Shown here one piece after another: positions 34,517 to 42,240 of a DNA stretch of 64,000 bases. This stretch comes from Brucella pseudogrignonensis. Lineage in GTDB: Bacteria > Pseudomonadota > Alphaproteobacteria > Rhizobiales > Rhizobiaceae. The notes under the pieces are model-generated. The model worked only from the letters and a program-made list of their open reading frames with translations, ran no database searches and was not told the origin of the DNA. The stretch spans positions 62,001-126,000 of the forward strand of contig NZ_NNRM01000052.1 of the NCBI RefSeq assembly GCF_002252525.1, read 5' to 3'. Positions within the stretch are counted from its first letter, which is position 1. Every line of letters begins with the position of its first letter. The position numbers were made by a program, and so were the translations under genes.

Positions 34517-36022
34517 TTATTTTTCCGACCAGCCAACGCGGTTGAGGAAGAGGTTCTCATTTGGTAGCGGGGTAAACTCCACACTCTTGGCTGCACCATA
34601 AATCACTGATGCCTGATAGAGCGGAATAATATAGTTTTCTGCAGCGACAATCTCATGCACAGACTTATAAAGTTCAAGGCGCCGTTCAGGATTGATGACG
34701 TTTCTTGCTTCATCAAGTGCCTTGTCCAAACGGTCATCTTTGATGGTCGACCAGCTGCTGGACGAGTGCAAGAGCGGATAAAGCGTACCATCAGCATCCT
34801 GACAACCACAGCTCCACCGACCAAACGCGGCGGATGGAATTGTATCGGCGCCTGATTGCATCTGTTGCATCCAGTTGCCCATATCGGTGGTAACGATTTT
34901 TACATTCAAACCGACCTCGTTAAGCATCTGCTGAATTGCCTGCACCACACGCTGATCGTATGTTGGTGTCGTGAGTAGTGTGATCTCAGTTTTTGCCTCA
35001 TCACCCACTTCAGCCACAAGCTCTTTGGCCTTTTCTGGATTGTAGTCCGGCGCTTTGATGCCTTCGACAAAGCCGAATGAAACCGGAGAGGTCAACTCAT
35101 CAAGTGGTGCGTCATAGCCACCGAGAATACCTTCAACGATGCCCTGTTTATCAATCGCATGAGCGATAGCCAGGCGAATACGCGGATCATTAAGCGGCGC
35201 TTTATTGATGTTGAGCGAGAAAAAGGCAATGCGTTCACCGCGAACTGGCAGAACGTTCCCCTGGCCAGAGGCTTCGAGCTGTGCCGCTAGATCATTATCG
35301 AGATTACTGACAAGATCGGTCGTTCCGGCCTGCAAGTTTGCGATACGGGTTGAACCATCCGGCACGGCACGAAATGCAACTTTAGGAAATTCACCCTTCT
35401 TGCCCCAATAATCATCATTGCGCGCAAGCAGTACTTCGACACCGCGATTCCAGTTTGCAAGCTTATAAGGACCGGAGCCCACGGGCTTGATGTTAAACTC
35501 ATCCTTGCTGACTGTTTCAACCACATGCTTTGGCACGATGGAAAGCTTGGTCAATTGTGCAAGCAGTACCGGATAAGGACCCTTTGTGGTGACGACAACG
35601 GTCGTACCATCTTTAGCTACAGCGTCATTGATCTGGTTGAACTGACCAATCTGCGGACTTGCGAAGGCCGGATCAATAATGCGCTTGATGCTGAAGGCAA
35701 CGTCATCAGCAGTTAGCGGCTTTCCGTCATGAAATTTTACATCATTGCGGATTTTAAACTCTATTTCTGAATCGGATAAATATTTCCACTCCGTTGCGAT
35801 TTGCGGGGCAATTTCCCCCTTGTCATCACGGGTGAGAAGGTTATCGAAGATATTGCGATAAACATTAAAGCTATCGGTGTTCCACTGCACATGCGGGTCA
35901 AGCGAGCTTGGCTCTGCTATGAAATCCACCGCCAACAAATCCTTGGCGCCAGCATTTTGCGGCAAAGCCGCCAGAGCTGTCGCGGCAAGCAGTGCGGCGA
36001 AGAGTGCGTTTCTAAAGCGCAT
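34517..36022 (-). CDS. Orphan peptide-type substrate-binding protein (SBP family 5)
   Basis: 501 residues from ATG at 36022 (ribosome site AGGGGAG); a TTG-started extension to 36079 is discarded. Signal peptide to about residue 26 (NAGA before KDLL). Family-5 motifs are EPSSLDPHVQWN, FKIRNDVKFHDGKPLTADDVAFSI, PVGSGPYKL and FGRWSCGCQDADG. No permease or ATPase accompanies it, and a terminator follows. It is strikingly similar along its whole length to the protein encoded at 37169-38677, so it probably feeds the DppBCDF transporter at 38743-45722. It is divergent from the GntR gene at 36387. Confidence 0.92.
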   Translation of the reverse strand: MRFRNALFAALLAATALAALPQNAGAKDLLAVDFIAEPSSLDPHVQWNTDSFNVYRNIFDNLLTRDDKGEIAPQIATEWKYLSDSEIEFKIRNDVKFHDGKPLTADDVAFSIKRIIDPAFASPQIGQFNQINDAVAKDGTTVVVTTKGPYPVLLAQLTKLSIVPKHVVETVSKDEFNIKPVGSGPYKLANWNRGVEVLLARNDDYWGKKGEFPKVAFRAVPDGSTRIANLQAGTTDLVSNLDNDLAAQLEASGQGNVLPVRGERIAFFSLNINKAPLNDPRIRLAIAHAIDKQGIVEGILGGYDAPLDELTSPVSFGFVEGIKAPDYNPEKAKELVAEVGDEAKTEITLLTTPTYDQRVVQAIQQMLNEVGLNVKIVTTDMGNWMQQMQSGADTIPSAAFGRWSCGCQDADGTLYPLLHSSSSWSTIKDDRLDKALDEARNVINPERRLELYKSVHEIVAAENYIIPLYQASVIYGAAKSVEFTPLPNENLFLNRVGWSEK

Positions 36023-36386
36023 CAAATTATCTCCCCTAAGGTTTCCCCGATTATCATGACTGCGGAAAACAAATTGCAAATCAAAGAGTCATTTTGACAT
36101 CTCAGTTTTATTATTTGCAATATTAATAATTGATACTGTCACCTTATAGAAATTGCCGCAACCGGTGTATTTTCTAAAACTGCGCGCAATAGAAAAATGT
36201 CATTTCATTTTTTCACCTTAAAGAGAAATGGTTGATTTATAGGAACAGTGAAGGCAACATGACACTGTTTCTTTCGGAGCGCGATATGGAGATAATTTCT
36301 TCACTTAAGCGATCAGGAACAGAAAATATGCCCTTTAAAATAGATAAAAGAGATTTCAAAATATGAAACTGAGAGGTCAGTTATAA
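36023..36386. promoter_or_regulatory. AT-rich divergent control region with inverted repeat before the GntR gene
   Basis: 364 bp without a gene, notably AT-rich, between divergent binding-protein and GntR genes. Just before the GntR start is AACTGA-GAGG-TCAGTT (36367-36382), whose loop contains the GAGG ribosome site. It could be an autoregulatory operator or a small RNA hairpin that hides the ribosome site. A related TCAGTTTTATTATT lies near 36103. No sigma-70 promoter stands out clearly enough to be marked. Confidence 0.5.
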
Positions 36387-37166
36387 ATGTTGGATAATGA
36401 TGCCTATACGTCTCCCGTATCGCTTGAAGGCAAGGGAGATTTGGCGGAAAAGGCGCTGCGAAGTGCGATTGTGAACTGTGTTCTGGCACCGGGTGAACGG
36501 CTGTCGGAATCTGCACTTGCAACCGAATTTGCGCTTGGACGCGGAGCACTTCGCGCAGCGCTCGCACGTCTTAAAGCAAGTGGATTGGTATCGTCCTCAG
36601 CGCGCAGCGGTTGGGTCGTCACACCAATTTCTGCAGGTGAAATCCGTGAACTAAGCGCAGCAAGACGGCATTTGGAGCCACTCCTTTTCGCGGCAGTGTT
36701 GGATGAGACCTCCATCCAGCGGCTGAATGCGCTCGGTGAAATGCATCTTGCGCTAACGCAACGCAATGAACTTGGCGGCGACATTCTTCCGACAATCCGC
36801 CGCTACGAACGTGAAATATTGGAGCTTCTTGCTACCCGTCTCAACATGCCGATCGTTTCCGGCTGGCTGACCGATCTTTGGGATCGTGCGGTACGACTGG
36901 TCAATTTCTTTGAAAAGACAGGCCGAGTGAAACTAATCCCCGCCAATCGATCACTGTTAATCAGTGCAATTATCGAAGGGCGAAAAAGTGAAGCTCTGGA
37001 ACTGTTTGGCGCTGCCAACACGGCACTCGAAACATATCTCCTCGACCGCTTTCTTGAATCAGAAGCAATGGTCGGCGCAAAACCTGCCCGCCGCAACGCG
37101 AGCAAAAACAAAACCGAGAAGCAATCTCGTCCAGAACCGCATTTGGACAAACCAGGGGCATTATAA
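36387..37166 (+). CDS. GntR-family (FadR/FCD-type) transcriptional regulator
   Basis: A 259-residue regulator. The winged helix reads LRSAIVNCVLAPGERLSESALATEFALGRGALRAALARLKASGLV (residues about 22-66). An all-helical FCD-like effector domain follows (RELSAARRHLEPLLFAAVLDE, IRRYEREILELLATRLN). The last 25 residues are basic and low-complexity (RRNASKNKTEKQSRPEP). It lies 2 bp before the binding-protein gene at 37169, so it is co-transcribed with the operon it probably controls, and it is divergent from the second binding-protein gene. The effector is unknown. Confidence 0.9.
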   Translation: MLDNDAYTSPVSLEGKGDLAEKALRSAIVNCVLAPGERLSESALATEFALGRGALRAALARLKASGLVSSSARSGWVVTPISAGEIRELSAARRHLEPLLFAAVLDETSIQRLNALGEMHLALTQRNELGGDILPTIRRYEREILELLATRLNMPIVSGWLTDLWDRAVRLVNFFEKTGRVKLIPANRSLLISAIIEGRKSEALELFGAANTALETYLLDRFLESEAMVGAKPARRNASKNKTEKQSRPEPHLDKPGAL

Positions 37167-37168
37167 AT

Positions 37169-38677
37169 ATGAAAGTAGTCAGCCGTTCGATCCGTTCCGC
37201 CATTGCAGGCCTCATTCTGGCCTGTTCACCGCTTGCAATGACCACGGCTTTTGCCAAGGATCAGCTAGTTATTGACCTTGTGAACGAACCGTCATCACTT
37301 GATCCACACAAGCAATGGAATCCGGACAGCTACTACGTTTATCGCAACATTTTCGACAATCTGGTGACACGCAGCGATGCGGGTGAAATCGCTCCGCAGA
37401 TTGCTACCGAATGGAAATACAATTCCGATACGGAAATTGTCTTCAAGCTACGCGATGATGTGAAGTTTCACGATGGCTCTCCGCTGACAGCGAACGATGT
37501 TGCCTTCAGCATCAATCGTATCATCAACCCGGCTTTTGCCAGCCCGCAGCTCGGCCAGTTCAACAAGATCGTATCGGCAGAAGCAACAGGTGAGCATGAG
37601 GTAACCGTCAAAACCGACGGTGCTTATCCGGCGCTCCTCGCCCAGCTCGTTAAACTTTCCATCGTTCCGGAAAAAATCGTGGAAGCCAAAGGCGACGATG
37701 CTTTCAATGCCGCCCCCGTTGGCTCCGGCCCATATAAATTTGTAAATTGGCAACGTGGCGTATCCGTTGCACTGGAACGCAATGACGATTACTGGGGCGA
37801 CAAGGGCGCATTCAAAACCGCCGAATTCCGCGCGGTCCCCGATGCTGCAACCCGAATTGCCAATCTGCAATCCGGCACTACCGATTTGGCAGTTGGTCTT
37901 GATGCCGATCTCGCAGCACAGATCGAAGGCTCCGCAAACGCCAAACCGCTCTCTGTTTTGACCGAACGCGTCGGCTATGTGAAGCTTAATCCAAATCTTC
38001 CGCCTTTCGATGATAAACGCGTCCGCGAGGCCGTAGCGCGCGCAATCGATAAGGAAGCAATTACTGAAGGTCTTCTGGGTGGTGTCGATCAACCTGTTGC
38101 CCAGATGGTGACGCCATCGCATTTCGGCTATGTCGAAGGCATTGAAGGCTATGCCTACGATCTCGATAAAGCAAAACAACTCATCAAGGATGCAGGTGCA
38201 CCCGGCAAGGCAGTAAGCTTCGCCACAGCCCCCACTTTCGACCAGCGCATTGTGCAGGCAGTGGCACAGATGGTCGGCGAAACGGGGCTTACCGTTAACA
38301 TCGAAATGACCGATATGGCGACCTATCTGAAAAGCGCGCAGAGTGAACCTAAAAGCCAGCCCGCTATCGCTTTTGGCCGTTGGTCCTGTGCCTGTCAGGA
38401 TGCAGACGGCGTGCTTTTCCCGTTGCTGCATTCTTCAAGTTCATGGTCGTCGACGAACAATCCTGAGATCAACAAGGCACTGGAAGCCGCACGCGGCACT
38501 CTGGACGAAAAGACCCGCCTTGAAAACTACAAGACCGTCAGCACGTTTGTTGCCCAGGAAGTCCCACTCGTGCCGCTTTATCAGGCTGCGATTATTTATG
38601 GCGCGGCAAAGCAGCTTCAGTGGAAACCAACCGCAAATGAAAGCCTCTTCCTGAACCGCATGAGCTGGCAGGACTAA
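37169..38677 (+). CDS. Peptide-type ABC transporter substrate-binding protein (SBP family 5)
   Basis: A 502-residue periplasmic binding protein with a signal peptide to about residue 29 (TTAFA before KDQ). Motifs are EPSSLDPHKQWN, FKLRDDVKFHDGSPLTANDVAFSI, PVGSGPYKF and FGRWSCACQDADGVLFPLLH. It is a close paralogue of the divergent gene at 34517. It is the first transport gene of the operon with dppB, dppC, SDR, deacetylase-like, gamma-glutamyltransferase, dppD and dppF. The enzymes suggest a gamma-glutamyl or modified peptide, but the ligand is unproven. Confidence 0.93.
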   Translation: MKVVSRSIRSAIAGLILACSPLAMTTAFAKDQLVIDLVNEPSSLDPHKQWNPDSYYVYRNIFDNLVTRSDAGEIAPQIATEWKYNSDTEIVFKLRDDVKFHDGSPLTANDVAFSINRIINPAFASPQLGQFNKIVSAEATGEHEVTVKTDGAYPALLAQLVKLSIVPEKIVEAKGDDAFNAAPVGSGPYKFVNWQRGVSVALERNDDYWGDKGAFKTAEFRAVPDAATRIANLQSGTTDLAVGLDADLAAQIEGSANAKPLSVLTERVGYVKLNPNLPPFDDKRVREAVARAIDKEAITEGLLGGVDQPVAQMVTPSHFGYVEGIEGYAYDLDKAKQLIKDAGAPGKAVSFATAPTFDQRIVQAVAQMVGETGLTVNIEMTDMATYLKSAQSEPKSQPAIAFGRWSCACQDADGVLFPLLHSSSSWSSTNNPEINKALEAARGTLDEKTRLENYKTVSTFVAQEVPLVPLYQAAIIYGAAKQLQWKPTANESLFLNRMSWQD

Positions 38678-38687
38678 AAAGCCAAAG

Positions 38688-38709
38688 GCCGGCGCAGTCA
38701 TGCGCCGGC
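38688..38709 (+). other. Intercistronic hairpin after the binding-protein gene
   Basis: A perfect GC-rich stem GCCGGCGCA-GTCA-TGCGCCGGC lies between the binding-protein stop (38677) and the dppB start (38743). It is followed by CTAAATAAAAATAA rather than a T-run, so partial termination or mRNA stabilisation upstream is more likely than full termination. Confidence 0.75.
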
Positions 38710-38742
38710 TCTAAATAAAAATAACAAGGGAACTATAGACGC

Positions 38743-39669
38743 GTGCCAGCCTTTTTTGTGACCCGCATTGTGCAGGCTTTGATCGCCATTCTCGGCGTCA
38801 TGACGCTCATTTTCTTTCTACAACGTCTCGCAGGCGATCCCGTTCTGCTGCTTGTTCCACAGAATGCGACACAGGCCGATATTGAAGCTATGCGCTCGGC
38901 ACTTGGCTTTGATCGCCCGCTCGCCATTCAATACCTCGAATATTTGCGCGGTCTGCTGACTTTCGATCTTGGTCGTTCCTACGTGCAAAATGTGTCGGTC
39001 TGGACACTTATAGCAAGCCGCCTGCCCTACACTCTCATGCTTGCCGGAGGCGCTCTTCTCGTGGCGATTGGCCTCGGTATTCCGCTTGGCGTTATCATGG
39101 CTGTACGTCGGGGACGGGCTGAATCAAAAGCCATTATGGGCTTTGTGTTGGCCGGGCAATCCATGCCGACATTCTGGAGCGCGATCCTGATGATCATGGT
39201 CTTCGCGGTCTGGCTTGGATGGTTGCCGCCTTCAGGTGCCCGTGACTGGCCAAGCCTGATTATGCCGTCCATTGCGCTTGGGCTTTTGTCGATGGCAACA
39301 TTTGCTCGCGTAGCGCGTACAGCAGTTCTCGATGAACTGGAAAAAGATTATGTGCGCACCGCTCATGCCAAGGGCGTTCCAATAACGCGCATCGTTATTC
39401 GTCATTTGTTGCGCAACGCTTCCATTCCAGTCGTGACTGTCGCAGCACTCGAAATTGCCAATCTTCTGGCCGGAGCTGTGATTGTCGAAACTGTTTTCGC
39501 CTGGCCGGGTCTCGGACAATTGACCGTACAGGCAATCGCCGCGCGGGATTTCATGCTTGTTCAAGGGGTTGTTCTGCTGGGCGCGGTCACCGCAATTGCA
39601 CTCAATCTTGTTGCCGATGTGCTTTACAGTATCATCGACCCGCGCATTCGGATGGGAGGTCAGGCATGA
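38743..39669 (+). CDS. Peptide-type ABC transporter permease (DppB-like)
   Basis: A 308-residue permease starting at GTG 38743 (MPAFFVTRIVQALIAILGVMTL). Family motifs are FLQRLAGDPVLLL, LGFDRPLAIQYLEYL, an EAA loop LDELEKDYVRTAHAKGVPITRIVIRHLLRNA and the end LYSIIDPRIRMG. It forms the channel with the DppC-like protein whose start overlaps its stop by 4 bp. An AAGGGAA ribosome site lies about 11 bases upstream. Confidence 0.92.
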   Translation: MPAFFVTRIVQALIAILGVMTLIFFLQRLAGDPVLLLVPQNATQADIEAMRSALGFDRPLAIQYLEYLRGLLTFDLGRSYVQNVSVWTLIASRLPYTLMLAGGALLVAIGLGIPLGVIMAVRRGRAESKAIMGFVLAGQSMPTFWSAILMIMVFAVWLGWLPPSGARDWPSLIMPSIALGLLSMATFARVARTAVLDELEKDYVRTAHAKGVPITRIVIRHLLRNASIPVVTVAALEIANLLAGAVIVETVFAWPGLGQLTVQAIAARDFMLVQGVVLLGAVTAIALNLVADVLYSIIDPRIRMGGQA

Positions 39670-40532
39670 CGTCCCTCACTTCATCATCCGGTACATTTGC
39701 CAAATGGTCGAAAAAGCTACCGCTCACGGTTTCCCCTTTTCTCGCGATCTTGGTTCTCTTGCTCCTGATCGCAATTTTTGCGCCCTTGTTTGCTCCCATG
39801 GATCCAAACAAGCAGAACCTCCTGGCTCGCCTCAAGGCGCCGGGTTTTGAAAGCCGTGGTATCGTTTATTATCTTGGCTCCGATGAACTGGGCCGCGATG
39901 TTTTAAGCCGCCTGATTTATGGCGCGCGTATTTCGCTACTGGTTGCTGTTTCCTCAGTCGTGCTTTCGGGCATTCTGGGAAGTATTCTGGGTATGCTGGC
40001 TGCATTTTATCGTGGCTGGACTGAAACCATCATTATGCGGCTGGTGGACATGGTTCTGTCAGTTCCCGCCATTCTTCTGGCAATCATCACCGTGGCCATT
40101 CTAGGGCCGAGCCTTGCCAATGTCGTTATCGTACTCGCGCTCACACGCTGGCCGCGTTATGCGCGTGTTGCCTATGGGCAGACGCTTTCAATTGCAAACA
40201 TGCCTTATGTCCGCCTGTCTCGTTTCATGGGCGCGGGCTGGTTTCGTCTCTTGTGGCGGCACATTCTGCCCAATATTGCAGGCGCGCTTATTGTCGTTGC
40301 TACACTCGAGTTCGGGCTGATGGTGCTGTTTGAAGCCGGACTATCCTTTCTTGGATTAGGCGTACAGCCACCAACCGCAAGCTGGGGCGCGATGCTTTCA
40401 ACGGGGCGCAACTATGTCGCCTCTGCGTGGTGGATAGCGACATTTCCAGGCCTCGCTCTGTTCCTGCTCGTCCTTTCCATCAACCTTATCGGCGATCATG
40501 TCCGCGACCGGCTCGATCCGCGCGGCAGATAG
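39666..40532 (+). CDS. Peptide-type ABC transporter permease (DppC-like)
   Basis: A 288-residue DppC/OppC permease. It shows the N-terminal helix FLAILVLLLLIAIFAPLFAP, the motif LGSDELGRDVLSRLIYGAR, an EAA loop MPYVRLSRFMGAGWFRLLWRHILPN and LSFLGLGVQPPTASWGAML. It ends RDRLDPRGR, typical of the family. It is translationally coupled to DppB and followed 11 bp later by the SDR gene. Confidence 0.92.
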   Translation: MTSLTSSSGTFAKWSKKLPLTVSPFLAILVLLLLIAIFAPLFAPMDPNKQNLLARLKAPGFESRGIVYYLGSDELGRDVLSRLIYGARISLLVAVSSVVLSGILGSILGMLAAFYRGWTETIIMRLVDMVLSVPAILLAIITVAILGPSLANVVIVLALTRWPRYARVAYGQTLSIANMPYVRLSRFMGAGWFRLLWRHILPNIAGALIVVATLEFGLMVLFEAGLSFLGLGVQPPTASWGAMLSTGRNYVASAWWIATFPGLALFLLVLSINLIGDHVRDRLDPRGR

Positions 40533-40543
40533 GAGTTTTATCC

Positions 40544-41332
40544 GTGAATTTTGAGAATGAATTCCAAGGCAAAAAAGTTATCGTAACCGGCGCTGGAGGC
40601 ATAATTGGCGGATGGATTGCCAAAGCTTTTGCAAAGGAAGGCGCAATCCTCTGCCTTACCGATCAGGATCAGTCAAAACTTGATTCACGCGTCGCGGAAC
40701 TTCCCGGCGAAGGCCATTTCGGTATTGTCTCAGACCTCACCGATGCGGCCTCGATCACCAGCTTTGCAGACGCAGTTGCGGCACGCTGGGGCGCACCGGA
40801 CATTCTCGTCAACAACGCAGGCATATATCCGTCAGGCTTCCTGCTCGATATTTCGGTGGAAGACTGGGACCGCATCATGGGCGTCAATCTGCGCGCGCCA
40901 TTTCTGCTGTCACAGCTTTTCGCAAAACAGATGGTTGCTACACAAACCACCGGTTCCATCGTTAACATCTCGTCGGGTGCCGCTCGCAAAATGCGGACTA
41001 CAGCCGTTCCTTATTGCACCTCTAAAACCGCTCTCGACCGCCTCACAAAAGGTTTCGCTCTTGAGCTTGCTGAATATGGCATCCGCGTCAATGCGGTGGA
41101 ACCGGGCTTTGCAGCCGGAAGTGATGTCAGCTCCTTATCCGATGAGCATGTGAAGACCGTCACTGCATCGATCCCGCTTGGACGCGCATCGTCCGCTCCT
41201 GATGTGGCATCCGCTGTTCTTTATGTCACATCGTCGGCCGCCGCCTATGTCACCGGCGCTACATTGACGGTCGATGGCGGCAACTCCATCGGCTCACTTG
41301 CCGTTTTCCAGCAAAAGAAGAATGCGCTATGA
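40544..41332 (+). CDS. Short-chain dehydrogenase/reductase (SDR)
   Basis: 262 residues from GTG at 40544, 8 bases after TAGGAG. The longer frame upstream overlaps dppC and is not credible. The Rossmann motif reads VTGAGGIIGG; the second glycine of TGxxxGxG is Ile, an unusual change. NNAG is present (ILVNNAGIYPSG), with catalytic Ser in VNISSGAA and YCTSK (Tyr-x3-Lys). The end VTGATLTVDGGNS is standard. It oxidises or reduces an alcohol/ketone with NAD(P). It lies between permeases and hydrolases in the operon and overlaps the next gene by 4 bp. Confidence 0.88.
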   Translation: MNFENEFQGKKVIVTGAGGIIGGWIAKAFAKEGAILCLTDQDQSKLDSRVAELPGEGHFGIVSDLTDAASITSFADAVAARWGAPDILVNNAGIYPSGFLLDISVEDWDRIMGVNLRAPFLLSQLFAKQMVATQTTGSIVNISSGAARKMRTTAVPYCTSKTALDRLTKGFALELAEYGIRVNAVEPGFAAGSDVSSLSDEHVKTVTASIPLGRASSAPDVASAVLYVTSSAAAYVTGATLTVDGGNSIGSLAVFQQKKNAL

Positions 41333-42240
41333 CCGAAGGGCTAAACATCAAATCACCTTGGCCCAGCTATCAATGGCCAGCCGGAAAGCAATCTGCAACG
41401 CTTCTGTCAGTTGATGTGGATGCGCAGGTGCCGTTCATGTGGGCGCACCGCGACGGCCTTCCTGATCGACTTGCGACGCTCGAAATCCGTAACTTCGGAC
41501 CACGCACAGGGCTTTATCGACTGATTGACCTTTTTGCTCGTTATAACGTCAAAGCGAGCTTCTACGTTCCTGGGCTGACCGCAGAAACCAATCCGGAAAT
41601 CCTGCCAGCCCTCGTTGAAGCCGGGCACGAGGTTGGTCTGCATGGCTATTTTCATGAAATCGTTGCCGACGCATCAGATGCGGAATTCACCGGCGCGCTG
41701 GAAGCAAGCATAGAACTATTCTTCAAACAAACCGGCAAGAACCCGGTCGGCTTTCGTTCGCCCGCATGGGAAATTACACCGCATATGCTGCGTGAAATCA
41801 AGCGTATGGGATTGGCTTATGACTCCTCGCTCTCCGGCTTTGACCATCCCTATGAGATCGATGGTGTTACGGAAATTCCGGTGCAGTGGGCAACCGATGA
41901 CGCCATTTTCTTCAAGTTTGAAGGTGGCGGACGCGACAAGTGGCCGTTTCAATCCGGACAGGCAATATTGCAAGACTGGATTTCCGAATGGCGCACACTG
42001 CACCGCTTTGGCGGATTGTTTACGCTGACCGTGCATGACTGGATTTCGGGTCGGGCGCAACGCATCGCTCTTCTGGAAGAACTGCTGGATAATATCGCCG
42101 GCCAGTCAGACGCGTGGGTTGCCACGGCGAAAGAGATCGCAGCGCACCATGCTTCGTCCGCCAATGCAGGGCGCTTTGCTGTCGGGGCGAAAATACCCGA
42201 CGCTATCGGAAACCGCAGATTTGGACAGACGCATGGCTGA
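41329..42240 (+). CDS. Polysaccharide deacetylase-family hydrolase (PuuE/imidase-like)
   Basis: A 303-residue NodB-fold metal hydrolase. The first motif is LLSVDVDAQVPFMW, with the Asp pair. LIDLFARYNVKASFYVPG precedes the metal His pair in GLHGYFHEI. GFRSPAWEITPHMLREIKRMGLAYDSSL and HDW follow. This arrangement resembles the PuuE allantoinase and HpPgdA-like group that act on C-N bonds in cyclic imides, allantoin or N-acetyl sugars, rather than secreted chitin deacetylases. There is no signal peptide, so it is cytoplasmic. Its stop overlaps the gamma-glutamyltransferase start by 8 bp. Confidence 0.83.
   Translation: MTEGLNIKSPWPSYQWPAGKQSATLLSVDVDAQVPFMWAHRDGLPDRLATLEIRNFGPRTGLYRLIDLFARYNVKASFYVPGLTAETNPEILPALVEAGHEVGLHGYFHEIVADASDAEFTGALEASIELFFKQTGKNPVGFRSPAWEITPHMLREIKRMGLAYDSSLSGFDHPYEIDGVTEIPVQWATDDAIFFKFEGGGRDKWPFQSGQAILQDWISEWRTLHRFGGLFTLTVHDWISGRAQRIALLEELLDNIAGQSDAWVATAKEIAAHHASSANAGRFAVGAKIPDAIGNRRFGQTHG

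Noticed and set aside
40427-40543. Upstream extension of the SDR frame
   Set aside because: It lies within dppC in another frame and has no SDR similarity; the GTG at 40544 with TAGGAG is the proper start.
42035-42232. Upstream extension of the gamma-glutamyltransferase frame, which could be taken for an export signal
   Set aside because: It overlaps the deacetylase-like gene, is rich in Arg and Pro and has no signal-peptide pattern.
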